Source: Ceratobasidium sp. AG-K
Lineage: Eukaryota; Basidiomycota; Agaricomycetes; Cantharellales; Ceratobasidiaceae
NCBI GenBank assembly: GCA_037039685.1
Contig: JAWNGF010000004.1
Location: 248,001 to 312,000 of the forward strand
Reading direction: 5' to 3'
Length of the DNA stretch: 64,000 nucleotides
In this document: piece after piece, positions 48,001 through 58,584 of the stretch
How positions within the stretch are numbered: position 1 is the first letter of the stretch
How the letters are laid out: each line of letters begins with the position of its first letter
Position numbers and translations under genes: made by a program
Notes under the pieces: generated by a model
What the model saw: only the letters and a program-made list of their open reading frames with translations
Databases searched by the model: none
Told to the model about the DNA's origin: nothing

Positions 48001-48260
48001 AAGGTTAGGTTAGGAGACGGATGGAGCGTAGCGAGTGCGAGCGCAGCAAGCACGAGCGAAGTGGGATGAAAAAGCAAAAAACCCTCACACAATGTGCAAG
48101 AGGCCTTTTTGGTATGACACCTCATCAGTGCTCATCCCTTGGTATTTATCTGCCAGGGTGCCAAGAGGACCCTGCTTGGCTGCCGAGCGCCTAGCAATAG
48201 CAAGATAACCTATCAGCGAATGATAGTACGACAAGTAGATCTCGGCGGCCGAAGTTGACA
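48001..48260 (+). repeat. Dispersed repeat, copy 1
   Basis: Begins AAGGTTAGGTTAGG, then GGATGGAGCGTAGCGAGTGC, later GGTATGACACCTCATCAGTG and GATAACCTATCAGCGAATGA. The same order of blocks recurs at 48482-48740. No coding. Confidence 0.7.
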
Positions 48261-48481
48261 CGTGTCAACAGCCAAGACCACGCCACTCGGCAAGGAACAA
48301 AGGACAGAACCTTTGCCAAGCCGGCCATGTTACTCCGAGGCTACACGTGTCCGCCGAAGCGAGCCCATGTGTGCCTAATTGTTCCACGTCACAGGACACC
48401 TGACAGCCGACGCCCGCGTAGATCCGGCCCGAAGGCAGCAGATAAACAAAGCGACGTCAGCCCGGTCCGTAACAGGACACC

Positions 48482-48740
48482 TAAGGTTAGGTTAGAAACG
48501 GGATGGAACGGAGCGAGTGCGAAGTGGGGATGAAAGCAAAGGGCTAGCACACAACGTATACTAGCGCTTTCGGTATGACACCTCATCAGTGCTCATCCCC
48601 TTGTATATATATCTGCTGGGAGCCAAGGAACTCCCATGCTAAGTGGCATGGCGGCCGGCTTGGTGAATTAAGCGTGATAACCTATCAGCAAATGATAGTA
48701 TGACAACATGGATCTTGGCGGCTGTCCCGACTTGGGTTAA
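48482..48740 (+). repeat. Dispersed repeat, copy 2
   Basis: Same blocks as copy 1 (GGTTAGGTTAG, GGATGGAACGGAGCGAGTGC, GGTATGACACCTCATCAGTG, GATAACCTATCAGCAAATGA) with scattered differences and a slightly shorter 5' part. Confidence 0.7.
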
Positions 48741-48852
48741 TTAGGTATATGAAGGTTAAGGGGTTTGACTTGGGAAGTCTTAGAACCCAAAGAGTAGCGA
48801 TAGTTAAGAGGATTTGATTTAGCAAGTCCTAGTGGAGAGGAGGTCAAGTTCA

Positions 48853-48910
48853 GGTTAGGTTAGGAACAGATGGAGCGTAGCGAGTGCGAGCGAAGTGGGA
48901 TGAAAAGGTT
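48853..48910 (+). repeat. Dispersed repeat, truncated copy 3
   Basis: Only the 5' end is present: GGTTAGGTTAGGAACAGATG followed by GAGCGTAGCGAGTGCGAGCG. Diverges into unrelated sequence. Confidence 0.6.
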
Positions 48911-49084
48911 AATGGGGAAAAGTAGGCAGAACTCTAGGCACAACCCAGCTTCAAATAGGCAGGTTAAACCTAGAGCTGTTGTAGGGTGAGCACTCACATC
49001 CACTGGTACATGCACAAAAACTTTAATACATAAATATAGCAGGGTTTTAGAGGTAATAATGACAAGAGAATTCACAAACTTTGA

Positions 49085-51305
49085 CCATAGTGGGACTTGG
49101 GCTGAAATTTGTATAAAGGTTGTGCACACAGAAGTGCAAGCCAAGGTAAAGAATCATGAACTACTGTGCCACATCAGGACATGGACTAAAAGTTGTGCAA
49201 AAGTTGTGCACTCAGAAGTACAAGCCATTTTTTGAGATGATGTATTACAGTGCCACAACTGGACTTGGACTCAAAGTTGCACAACATCTGCACACACAGA
49301 AGTGTAAGCCATGGAATTACACAATACATCATAGTGCAACAACAGGACATGGACTAAAACTTGCACAAAAGTTGTGCATGCAGAAATGCAAGCCTTGATT
49401 GGAAATACAATATCACATGACTCACCTGGACTTGGACTCAAAGTTGTGCAAAAGTTGTGCACTCAGAAGTACAAGCCATTGTGTGAAATAATGAAGTACA
49501 GTGCCACAAATGGCTTTGGACTCAAAGTTGCACAAAATTTGCGCACACAAAAGTGCAAGCCATGGAATTACACAATATATTATAGTGCAACAACAGGACA
49601 TGGACTAAAACTTGCGCAAAAATTGCGCACACAGAAGTGCAAGCCTTGATTGGAAATAGCATATCACATGACTCACATGGGCTTGGACGCAAAGTTGCGC
49701 AAAAGTTGCACACACAGAAGTACAGGCCATTGTGTGAAATGATGTATTACAGCACCACAAATGGCCTTGGACTAAAATCTGCGCAAAATTTGCGCACACA
49801 AAAGTGCAAGCCATGGAATTACACCATATATTATAGTGTAACAACAGGACATGGACTAAAACTTGCGCAATTTTTGTGCACACAGAAGTGCAAGCCTTGA
49901 TTGGAAATAGCATGTCACATGACTCCCATGGGCTTGGACTCAAAGTTGCGCAAAAGTTGCGCACACAGAAGTACAGGCCATTGTGTGAAATGATGTATTA
50001 CAGTGCCACAACTGGCCTTGGACTCAAAGTTGCACAAAATTTGTGCACACAGAAGTGTACACCATGGAATTACACAATACATCATACTCTACCAACGTCA
50101 AAAATCTCGTTTGGCTCAGGGGGTCTCGGGATTGGGGGACCTCTCTTGTACGTCTCTAGAGGGACCGTGACAGCTCGTAATCACTCATGAGCCAAACGAG
50201 CAAAGTGATTGTTTTTGCTTGTGAAATCTCGTGACAACTCGTGAGTACTCACAAGCTCCACGAGAGAGGTCCCCTCATCCCAAGACCTCTCGAACCAAAC
50301 AAGATATTCTGTTTTTGGTAGAGTAGTGCAACAACAGGATGGACTCAAAGTTGCGCAAAAGTTGTGCACACAGAAGTGCAAGCCTTGATTGGAAATAAAA
50401 TATCACATGACTCACCTGGACTTGGACTCAAAGTTGCGCAAAAGTTGTGCACACAGAAATACAAGCCATTGTGTGAAATGATGTATTACAGTGCCAGAAC
50501 TGCCCTTGGACTAACAGTTGCGCAAAATTTGCGCACACAAAAGTGCAAGCCATGGAATTACACAATATATTATAGTGCAACAACAGGACATGGACTCAAA
50601 GTTGCACAAAAGTTGCGCACGCAGAAGTGCAAGCCTTGATTGGAAATACAATATCACATGACTCACCTGGACTTGGACTCAAAGTTGCGCAAAAGTTGTG
50701 CATGCAGAAATACAAGCCATTGTGTGAAATGATGTATTACAGCGCCACAACTGCCCTTGGACTAACAGTTGCACAAAATTTGCGCACACAAAAGTGCAAG
50801 CCATGGAATTACACAATATATTATAGTGCAACAACAGGACATGGACTCAAAGTTGCGCAAAAGTTGCGCACGCAGAAGTGCAAGCCTTGATTGCAAATAG
50901 CATGTCACATGACTCACCTGGACTTGGACTCAAAGTTGCGCAAAAGTTGTGCACGCAGAAATACAAGCCATTGTGTGAAATGATGTATTACAGCGCCACA
51001 ACTGCCCTTGGACTAACAGTTGCGCAAAATTTGCGCACACAAAAGTGCAAGCCATGGAATTACACAATATATTATAGTGCAACAACAGGACATGGACTCA
51101 AAGTTGCGCAAAAGTTGCGCACGCAGAAGTGCAAGCCTTGATTGCAAATAGCATGTCACATGACCCACCGGGACTTGGACTCTAGATTGCGCAAAAGTTG
51201 CGCACACAGAAGTGCAAGCCTTGATTTGAAATACAATATCACATCTTGCACCTGGACTTGGGCTGAAAGTTGCGCAAAGTTGTGCACACAGTAATGCGGG
51301 CCTCA
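49085..51305 (+). repeat. Satellite array with 251-bp higher-order units of three 83-84-bp monomers
   Basis: The landmark CCTTGATTGG recurs at 49393, 49644, 49895, 50383, 50634, 50885 and 51136: exactly 251 bp apart, except one gap of 488 bp that holds a MITE. Each unit has three related monomers, each with GGACTTGGACTCAAAGTTGC, a dyad of the form TTGYGCAAAAGTTGYGCAC, and AGAAGTGCAAGCC. At the right edge the spacing drops to 83 bp (51136 to 51219), so the array decays to single monomers. Short open frames of about 87 codons per unit end at the TGA in CCTTGATT and shift frame between units, so this is not a protein repeat. Confidence 0.92.
50087..50323. mobile_element. Mariner-type MITE (TA target) inside the satellite
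   Basis: 237 bp with imperfect inverted ends (CTCTACCAACGTCAAAAATC on the left; CTCTACCAAAAACAGAATAT on the right read inward), matching again further in around GACCTCTC. It is flanked by TA at 50085-50086 and 50324-50325; removing it restores the satellite unit. The TA duplication fits Tc1/mariner-driven MITEs. No coding. Confidence 0.88.
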
Positions 51306-51453
51306 AGCTGAAACATTTATATCACATGATGCTTTTGGGCTCCTTCTCAACCTACTGCCACAAGCTCGACAAGGATGTCGCATCGATCCAATTCCCAACA
51401 TATATGATTACATGATTAAAAAAGAAAACCAAAAAAAAAACACCAACAATGCT

Positions 51454-52373
51454 TCATTGTGTTTGAAAGTCATGCTCGCCCAACGTTGGCAAAAGCCCAG
51501 TGTCGGGTGTGATAATCCATGGGTCGCGTTGATGTAAGTGCGCACGCGGTTCACCTGGGTTTCGGGTGTCGCCACGTGAACCAAGGCGTTGCCACGCGTG
51601 TCCTGTCGTATTACTGCCCGTTCCCTCTGCCACACCACCTTGCCCCGCAGACGTGTCAATGTCCATCGGCGTTAAGGCATCCCTGATCGACCGATCGAAC
51701 GGCCAACTATTGCGCCAGTGATCGTCCCACCATGGCGGACGGACCCCAGATGGTGGCCACTGGTGTGACTTCGCAGAATGTCCGTACTGACCGAGTGCAG
51801 GAAGCGACTCTTCCCACATGTCGATGAAGTCGGTGTGCGGCAGCAGCATTGCATAGTCGCCATGGGGTGTGTCAAGCCAAACACACAGCTCGCTATTATC
51901 ATGAGAACATACGAAAAACTGTGAATTCACTGTTTGCACAACGACGGAATGAGAAAGAATTAATTTACTAACCCACCGCGGAATCGAAGGTCCCTTCGCG
52001 CTTCAATTGAACGGATACCGTCAATACGGCACCAAAACCAGTCGAGGTCATGATTGCCAAACCATCCACACTGGGCGAACAAACCCTCCTTGCCGAAGAT
52101 TGTTCCAACAACGCCTATGACTTCAAGGCCATCAAATCGGCGCTGCAAAACCATGTCTTCGTTGAGCACAACAGGTACACCCTCACGCCGAAACTCAAAG
52201 AGGGTAAGTACACGCGTGAAGCCTGCCATAATGTCAATGTTAGACATCCAACGGCAGATACCTGCACACCTACGATCGGCTGGCCCAAGAAGAAGTTGTT
52301 CCTCCTGCAGGAGAGTCGTCTCTATATCTGCTGACTGACGGCTTGTACCAAGTGGCGCGTGCTCTGCATCCAT
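51454..52373 (-). CDS. Unrecognised 290-aa protein
   Basis: Exon 1 (52373-51977) and exon 2 (51929-51454) splice in phase over a 47-nt intron with GTGGGT donor. The N-terminal half contains MSNIDIMAGFTRVLTLFEFR, EDMVLQRRFDGLEVIGVVGT and CGWFGNHDLDWFWCRIDGIR. Across the junction it reads FFVCSHDNSELCVWLDTPHG and LLPHTDFIDMWEESLPALGQ. The C-terminus is disordered and His/Gly/Arg-rich. No family recognised. It is divergent from the gene at 52668 with a shared 294-bp promoter region and opens the lineage-specific gene island. Confidence 0.65.
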
Positions 52374-52667
52374 TGCTGTCTGAGCTAATATTTAAAGGTG
52401 GGTCGACAAATTAAGTTCACACCACACAATCCTCACTACAATGAATATCTTACATGAATTTACAGTTCGGGAATGTATACTATACAGTTGCAAGACGACT
52501 ATCGATAGAGGAAAACAAGAGAAGAGCGAGCAACAATAAGGCACAGGGCTGCCAAACACGCGCGTCAGATCACATGACTTGTACAGACGCATCACGTGCC
52601 TGGTAAGCAATCTCCTGCCCTCCATCACCAACATCCCTGCATTTCTTTGTTGTTTTTCGCTATCAAG
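52374..52667. promoter_or_regulatory. Shared upstream region of two divergent genes
   Basis: 294 bp between the start codons at 52373 (minus) and 52668 (plus). Likely a bidirectional promoter by position. No specific motif was identified. Confidence 0.45.
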
Positions 52668-55229
52668 ATGTCGCATGATCTCGAAAGGTTTCAAGTCTTT
52701 CCTGAGAGTACGGATTTGGTGCCAGAGATGAACGCGCCACCCCTCCAAGATGGGCTATGTAAGTGATATCATTAACCATATAAATCACAATAACAAAGTA
52801 CCCACCCTAATGATAGCTCGCGTTCGGACGATTACCTGGTTTAAGTTCTACAAGAAGGGCAAGTACGTCAAGCCGTTGTACAATGATTCGACAGACGAGT
52901 TTTGGCGTGACGTTCGCATGGAAGGTCTTGTCGCGTCCCTGCGCGGCGAGTCCCGTAATCACATGCAAGGCGGCTTCTGGGATCTCGATGACTTTGGTGA
53001 TATGCATTACGAGCGCATGATCATTACGGGTATCACTGGGATGTTTCTTGAGGCGGACTCGTCGTGGCGCGATGGGTAAGTTTCATTGTTACACCTCCAC
53101 GCGATTCATTACAATCCCTCCTTTTATAGCACAGAGTCCATACTCTGGGTACATACGAGAAACAACTATGCATATGTCATGCAAAACCCTGTGGACGAGT
53201 ATGCAAACACCTGGCGGGTTGTCGTTCAGGACTGGAGCAAGCACCACGGGGGGCAGCCAGCAGGTTTTACGATGGTCGACCCTTCGCTACCAAAGCCGAA
53301 ATGGTGGCACCTCGTGCGCGACTGGAACCACGTTCTGCAACGTCACCTTCTGGCAAGCAACACCGAGGAAGAGCCGTCGGACGGTGCAGGCGACGAAGTC
53401 GACACCGATACGCAAGCCACTTCGAGCAAATTGAAGAAAAAGTCGAAAGGGAAGGCGCCGGCGAGACAAGGGACGGGTGGGAGCGCCGACAACGAGCGGT
53501 CTGTGACGAAACCTGCGACGAAGGGCAAGGGGAAAGCGCGGGTCAGCACAGTTGGCGACGAGGGGCAATCGAACGCGAAGGAGGATAGCTCTGCGCGTCA
53601 TGCGCGCGTCAGGAAATCTGCCGGTAGGAGTGCAGCCGCGAGGAACGATGTCGTGGACGGCGGACGACCGCCGAAGAAGCGCCGGATCGTATCGGCATCC
53701 ACCATGGCATCATCTGCCGCGGGGCCAAGCTCTTCGTCAACAAGGGCTGCACAATTGAACCGAGCTTTGCCAGCACCCTCGACTGCCCAAGCACGACCGC
53801 CAGCGTCATTGCCACGGCCGTCCAAGAGGTCTGTGGTGTCGGCTGGTAAGACAGGTCAGCAGTCCGAGACTCTGCGCGACGGCGACGATGCTGACGCAAC
53901 GACACAAGACCCGGGCCCGGCGCCAGAGCGTCGATCGCCAACGGGTTCTTCGCCACCTGACACCACAGCCAACACTTCCACCGTCGTGCCACCGTCGGTG
54001 GTTCCCCATGATTGGCAGGAGCGGCGCGCATGCACGATTCGTGTCGTTCGCAATCCGACACTTGCCGCCGACGATGTTGCCGTGGGCTTGGGTGAGGCGG
54101 TGGGCGGTGATGATGCCACTGGGGTGGATGGTGTGTTGAACACATCAACCCCACCAGGCGAAGACACAGAGGTCTCTGCGGCGGAAGAAGAGACGGACAA
54201 TCAAAGTCCATGGCCGCTGACGCAAGTGAGTTACCATCGCGTACATATTTTGTTGGTATAACGTATAGCACTGAAATGTAGATTCCGCGCATGACGCCAT
54301 TACAGTCGACCGCTGATGGCGCAAACGACTCAGCCGCTGGTGAAGGCTACGAAGCCGACATGAGCATGAGCAGTCGCGACGAGGGAGGTAGGCAGCTTTG
54401 AATTATGGCGTTCGGACCGTGAAGCTGACGCAAGGTTCGCGGTAACAAAGTTGTCGCCGGGACAACTGGTGCTGGTACACCAGTTGCGTCGTCTTCGGCA
54501 AGCGCACCACAGGATGTCCCCGCCACACCGCCCGCGGCACCGTCAGGTTTGCCGACCGGCGTGCCACCACCATCAGTGGCACTGGCTGCGGCTCCTGCTG
54601 AGGCGTCTGCTGAGGCATATGCTGCTGCCCCCCCCACGGCGATAGGTAAGTCCTTGCCCGTACCAAGCACAACACACACAGGAACGCCCTAATGTCTCAT
54701 ACAAATAACAGTCCTTCGTGCACATGCTGCACAAGTCGTTGGTGACGCGCGCCGTGTGCTCGATGATGGTTGGGCGCTCGTCGCAAGTGTCCAGCGTCTA
54801 CTAGCTGGCGCCAGCACCGAAGATGTGCCGCGGGCGGGCGGTGTAGTTGTCAACCCGGATACACCGCCGCGAGTCGTCATTGACGCCGACATGCTCTCCG
54901 CGACGCCTGTTCCGCCCACTGCCGCGGCCGCCACTTCTGCCGGTGCTTCTGCCTCCGCTCCCGCTCATGGATCTACGCCGAGTGTGGATGCACATGCTGA
55001 TCAAATGGACACCGCACAGCTGCCGCGCGATCAGCCGCGTGAGGCGTCGCGGGCTTCGATGCAACTGCGAGTGGCGATCGCGTCGGGGGGTATCCGCGAA
55101 GGCCGGGATTTGTCGCCAAGTCGCGCTGCTTGGCCGACGCCCGAGGACGACGAGCTTCGTGCGCGCATGGCTGACACAGACCTTGCGACACGTAGTGCAC
55201 GGCCTGTGTGGCGAAGACGCGTTGACTGA
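52668..55229 (+). CDS. Unknown protein with compact N-terminal domain and long disordered basic tail
   Basis: Exons join in phase: 52668-52758, 52817-about 53075, about 53130-54225, then three short 3' exons to 55229. The N-terminal about 220 residues look folded: WFKFYKKGKYVKPLYNDSTD, GFWDLDDFGDMHYERMIITG, TESILWVHTRNNYAYVMQNP. The rest is low-complexity: Lys/Ser-rich (KLKKKSKGKAPARQG), Ala/Pro/Thr-rich and Asp/Glu-rich, with GGRPPKKRRIVS as a likely nuclear localisation signal. This suggests a nuclear scaffold or chromatin-linked protein, but the folded part matches no family I know. It begins the series of plus-strand island genes. Confidence 0.7.
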
Positions 55230-55355
55230 GCAGCCCTGCTATGATTGCCTTTTGTTTTGTGGTGTATGTTTTTGTTTTTATTTTTACGATTTATATATGT
55301 ACCTTTCGCTACGGCGCACAGCAGCACACAAATTATCATTGTTCATACATGTTCC

Positions 55356-57154
55356 ATGAACCCTGTCGCACAAAACAGTGATATTGTAGCACCCAAAATC
55401 GAGCAAATTCGCGTGTTTGGCGCTGCCTGTCACGAACAAATAAAAGCAAGCAAATGCGCGCTGCTCGTGCAGACAACGACAGCGCAACGATGGCAGATCG
55501 CTCACGTAAGTTAGTTGCCGTGGCAATGTCGCCAAACTCAAAGTCGCATCTCTGCAGAGCAAAAGATTCGTATTACGTTCAACCGTGCAAAAGACCGGGT
55601 ATGTTACACGTTTAACTTTGCCCCAGTCCAATAATATTCGCACCGTATCTCTCTTCCTTGTGACGGTATGAGTGTTCCAATCTCTCTCATTGAGCTACTG
55701 ATACCATCTGAATTCGCAGTGCACGAAGGACTAACACTCTTTCATGTAGTATTGTTTCTACTGCGATGACGGTGGCTGTATTATTGACTGCTCATCGTGT
55801 CATCGTGGCTTCTGCTATGATGTAATGGGCGAGCACAAGGATGACCTTACGGCCACTGAAGCGTGCATCACCATTCCCGCGACAATGGTGCACGACAGGC
55901 GAAGTATCTTCCGGTGCCCAGAATGTTTGTCCCAAGATGTGCAGGCCGCGCCAGACGTTCGTAAAGAACTTTTGTGCATCGCGTTAGGCTTTGTATTAAC
56001 TTTGCTCGCAGTACATTATTAATCGTGGTTCGCGAATGACACGACGCTTGTCGGTCAAGTCATCTCTGGTACTCGTCGTTTTCCATCTTGGCGTCCAACA
56101 GACGCTTGCCGACGCGTTGGTCTCTCAACTGTGCGCAGCTCTTTCCGTATTTGAGATCAACATCGTCACATACGTGAGGAAGATCGGTGACGAAGTGCAA
56201 ATGTCGGAGGCGGACATTATACATAAACAGTAAGTGATTTGATCTCGCAATGCAACTGTCCTAATTCGGTTTAAGACTCCTTCCCGATGCACCATACCAT
56301 TTGGCATTGGTTTTTCCTCACCGAGAGCGACCCTCGTGGTGGTTGGTGGATATCGACAGACAAGGACAAAGGGGGTGCATCCCGTACATCTGAAGACAAG
56401 TTTATTAGATATCATGTCAAGGCGCTCACCCACCTCGCAAAAGATGCTGTGACAGCGCGTATGTTCATGATCAGCTGCGCTGTTAACCTCTTTCGCAACA
56501 GCGCTTTGATGAAGATATTCGATACTTTGAACTGGTGCGTTCGATAGCCTCACTACCACATTACCACTGTGACATCTTGCTATGTAGTCGTCCTTGGCAC
56601 TCAATTGTCATGCCATCTGTACCTGCTGTCTTGCCGCCCGACATCATCTGTATCCTCCCCGAGCTCTTTATTCACCTATATTACTTCACAGCAGCACTCA
56701 AGGGCTCACTGCTTCGTACTTGGGCAAAATCACCAGAGGCGCGCGCACATACAGGGTTCATTGTCATGGAGCGCGCTAGCTGGCTCAGCGAACCGCTCAA
56801 GGTTTATAAGCTCGAGCACGCGCCTCATACGAGTCGACCGTACGGCTTCGATTTGCCCATGGTCCCTTCGATTTGCGGCTGCTGGGATAAAGTTGGGCGA
56901 TGGGATTCAAGGTGGGCGGGAACTTCGTTCAATGAGAAGTTTGGATTCTATCGCTCGTCTTGTTGCGGCCTGGAACTCCACGTTGCTATTTTCATGGACC
57001 GGCGTACTTTACTTCACGCGCACGGGACAACAGTTATGCAGGAGCCGTGGGACCGGGATATGGGAGCGTTCTCGTTTGACGAATCGAGAATGGTTTGTAT
57101 CAAGTATTTGGTGAGCGCTACAGGAGTTATGCCATTCTCATGCAGTACGAGTGA
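55356..57154 (+). CDS. PHD-like zinc finger / caspase-like-fold protein, paralogue of the gene at 58585
   Basis: Exons join in phase from ATG 55356. A PHD/ADD-like Cys-rich finger (YCFYCDDGGCIIDCSSCHRG, FRCPECLSQD; about 55750-55950) is followed by helices (SSLVLVVFHLGVQQTLADAL), then a segment that aligns with the caspase-like part of the neighbour: LALVFLTESDPRGGWWISTD and ARMFMISCAVNLFRNSALMK. The catalytic-type His-Gly of the neighbour is replaced by Glu-Ser here, while a Cys remains (ISC). A C-terminal region with HTGFIVMERASWLSEPLKVY and SICGCWDKVGRW matches HTDIIYMARN and RVCSCWHD in the neighbour. The end is uncertain: a 54-nt intron gives a stop at 57154; reading through gives 57344. 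Possibly a regulatory paralogue without activity. Confidence 0.65.
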
Positions 57155-57809
57155 CATCGGACATAGCCCGCCCGACGTAGTGCCGAGGAGCAAAGCACAC
57201 GCCCGTTGCACGATACGCCATGGACGATCGCAGGTCAACAAGCCCAGCAATTGCGCGAAACCGGCAATTGACAAGATGTCATCATTACGTTTTTTTTTTT
57301 CGTTGCGCTTCCCACATGTCGTACATTGCCTTTGTGCCAAATAAACGCTCTTATCTATCATATTTTGCTAGATGAATGATCGAGCTGTGACACAGAGACA
57401 CGATGTATGTCTGTGTGCTCGTTGCGTCACCTTCGGGCACCCAGAACCCGCTCAACTGACAAAAGTAATCTAATCCCTTCGCTTCATTGCCCTATCCCTC
57501 ACGTTGAAGATACGCCCCTTAACTGGTCAACACAATCAAGTGAACTCAATCACAGCCAAACGTGCCAATGCACAAACAACTTCGTAATTATACAATTGAT
57601 GGTGTACAATCAATCTGTTACTAGATTAGAGCACACAGCTACAATTATGCCACAGAAGCAGTCCCGATGCAGCACGTACAAATTCTGATCTACTTTGCAG
57701 CTTAGATGTTGGACATGAGTTTGAAAATGCGTTTGATTCAAGCATTATGACATACCAATGAGCTCGCTGTCCGACTCGTCGATATCGACTGGAAATGACA
57801 ATGTTCAGG
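57155..57809. other. Intergenic between convergent genes
   Basis: About 650 bp. It may include the alternative 3' end of the preceding gene (to 57344). No other gene recognised. Confidence 0.4.
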
Positions 57810-58375
57810 TCATCGAACCAACACACGAAGGGCAAGCTGTGGATAACACTCACGGTCAACAAAAGGCGCGAGCCCACACGTCGTTGGATGTGGCACCTGC
57901 TTTTTTGATCGGTTGTCCTTCCGGGCGGCCTCGGACAGCGCTTGCGCCTTCTGAGAGATATTGCCGCCGAGCTTTGGCAAACCAATACGACTCTGCATGT
58001 TGAAAGCGTTCAGTGACGCTGTCAATAACACCGTGCAAAAGGAGAGTGCAAGCTTTGGGTTTACCTTGTTGTTTGCGCCCTCACCCCTCGTATTATCCAG
58101 CCTTTCGGTCGGCACAGCTGCACCGGCCGCCGCTGCTGCCGCTCGTGCCTTCTGCGACATGTTGCTACCTGGTTGTGGCATGGCAAGTGGATGCTGAAAA
58201 TTGGGCGACGGGTATCAAAGGTATTGTCAACACTAGGATAATGCAAGATCGTCTAGAACCCGATATTTACCTGTTGTCCGGTTGGACGTTCCTGCATTGT
58301 TTGTCTGCTCACCAATGCTTGGGCCTTGGACGACATGTTGCCGTTTACGCGTGGCTGACCAATCTGCCTTTGCAT
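57810..58375 (-). CDS. Small protein (118 aa) with one motif repeated in three exons
   Basis: Four exons (58375-58271, 58193-58065, 57992-57897, 57836-57810) splice in phase. Exons 1, 2 and 3 each carry one copy of a motif: GQPRVNGNMSSKAQAL, AMPQPGSNMSQKARAA and GLPKLGGNISQKAQAL. The consensus is roughly GxPxxxGNMSxKAQAL. All introns between them are phase 0, so the exons can be duplicated without breaking the frame, which suggests growth by exon duplication. Charged, Ala/Gln-rich, no membrane segment. Its start is 210 bp from the divergent SIR2-like gene. Function unknown; the repeat could be a short binding motif. Confidence 0.68.
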
Positions 58376-58584
58376 TTTTGCCTAGTTTACGGGTGCTATA
58401 GGGACGAACGTGGTGGGTGGCGCGAAAGTAAGTTAGCGTAACACGAGGTAGCCCTGAGTCACATGACCGTATGACAATCGTCATTCATAACAAACTGTGC
58501 GGCCAACAATACTTCGCAACACCGTGATCGACATTGTACTCAGTTCTGTTCGCTATCGCTCGTGCTACGATCCTTTATTTCAAC
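58376..58584. promoter_or_regulatory. Shared upstream region of divergent small protein and SIR2-like gene
   Basis: 209 bp between start codons at 58375 (minus) and 58585 (plus). Co-regulation by a common promoter is plausible from position only. Confidence 0.4.

Noticed and set aside
47955..48865. Interstitial telomere
   Set aside because: Only two GGTTA units per site, always followed by the same unrelated block; better explained as part of a dispersed repeat.
49085..51305. CRISPR-like or protein-repeat reading of the array
   Set aside because: Monomers are 83-84 bp without unique spacers, and frames shift between 251-bp units with stops in each; it is a eukaryotic satellite.
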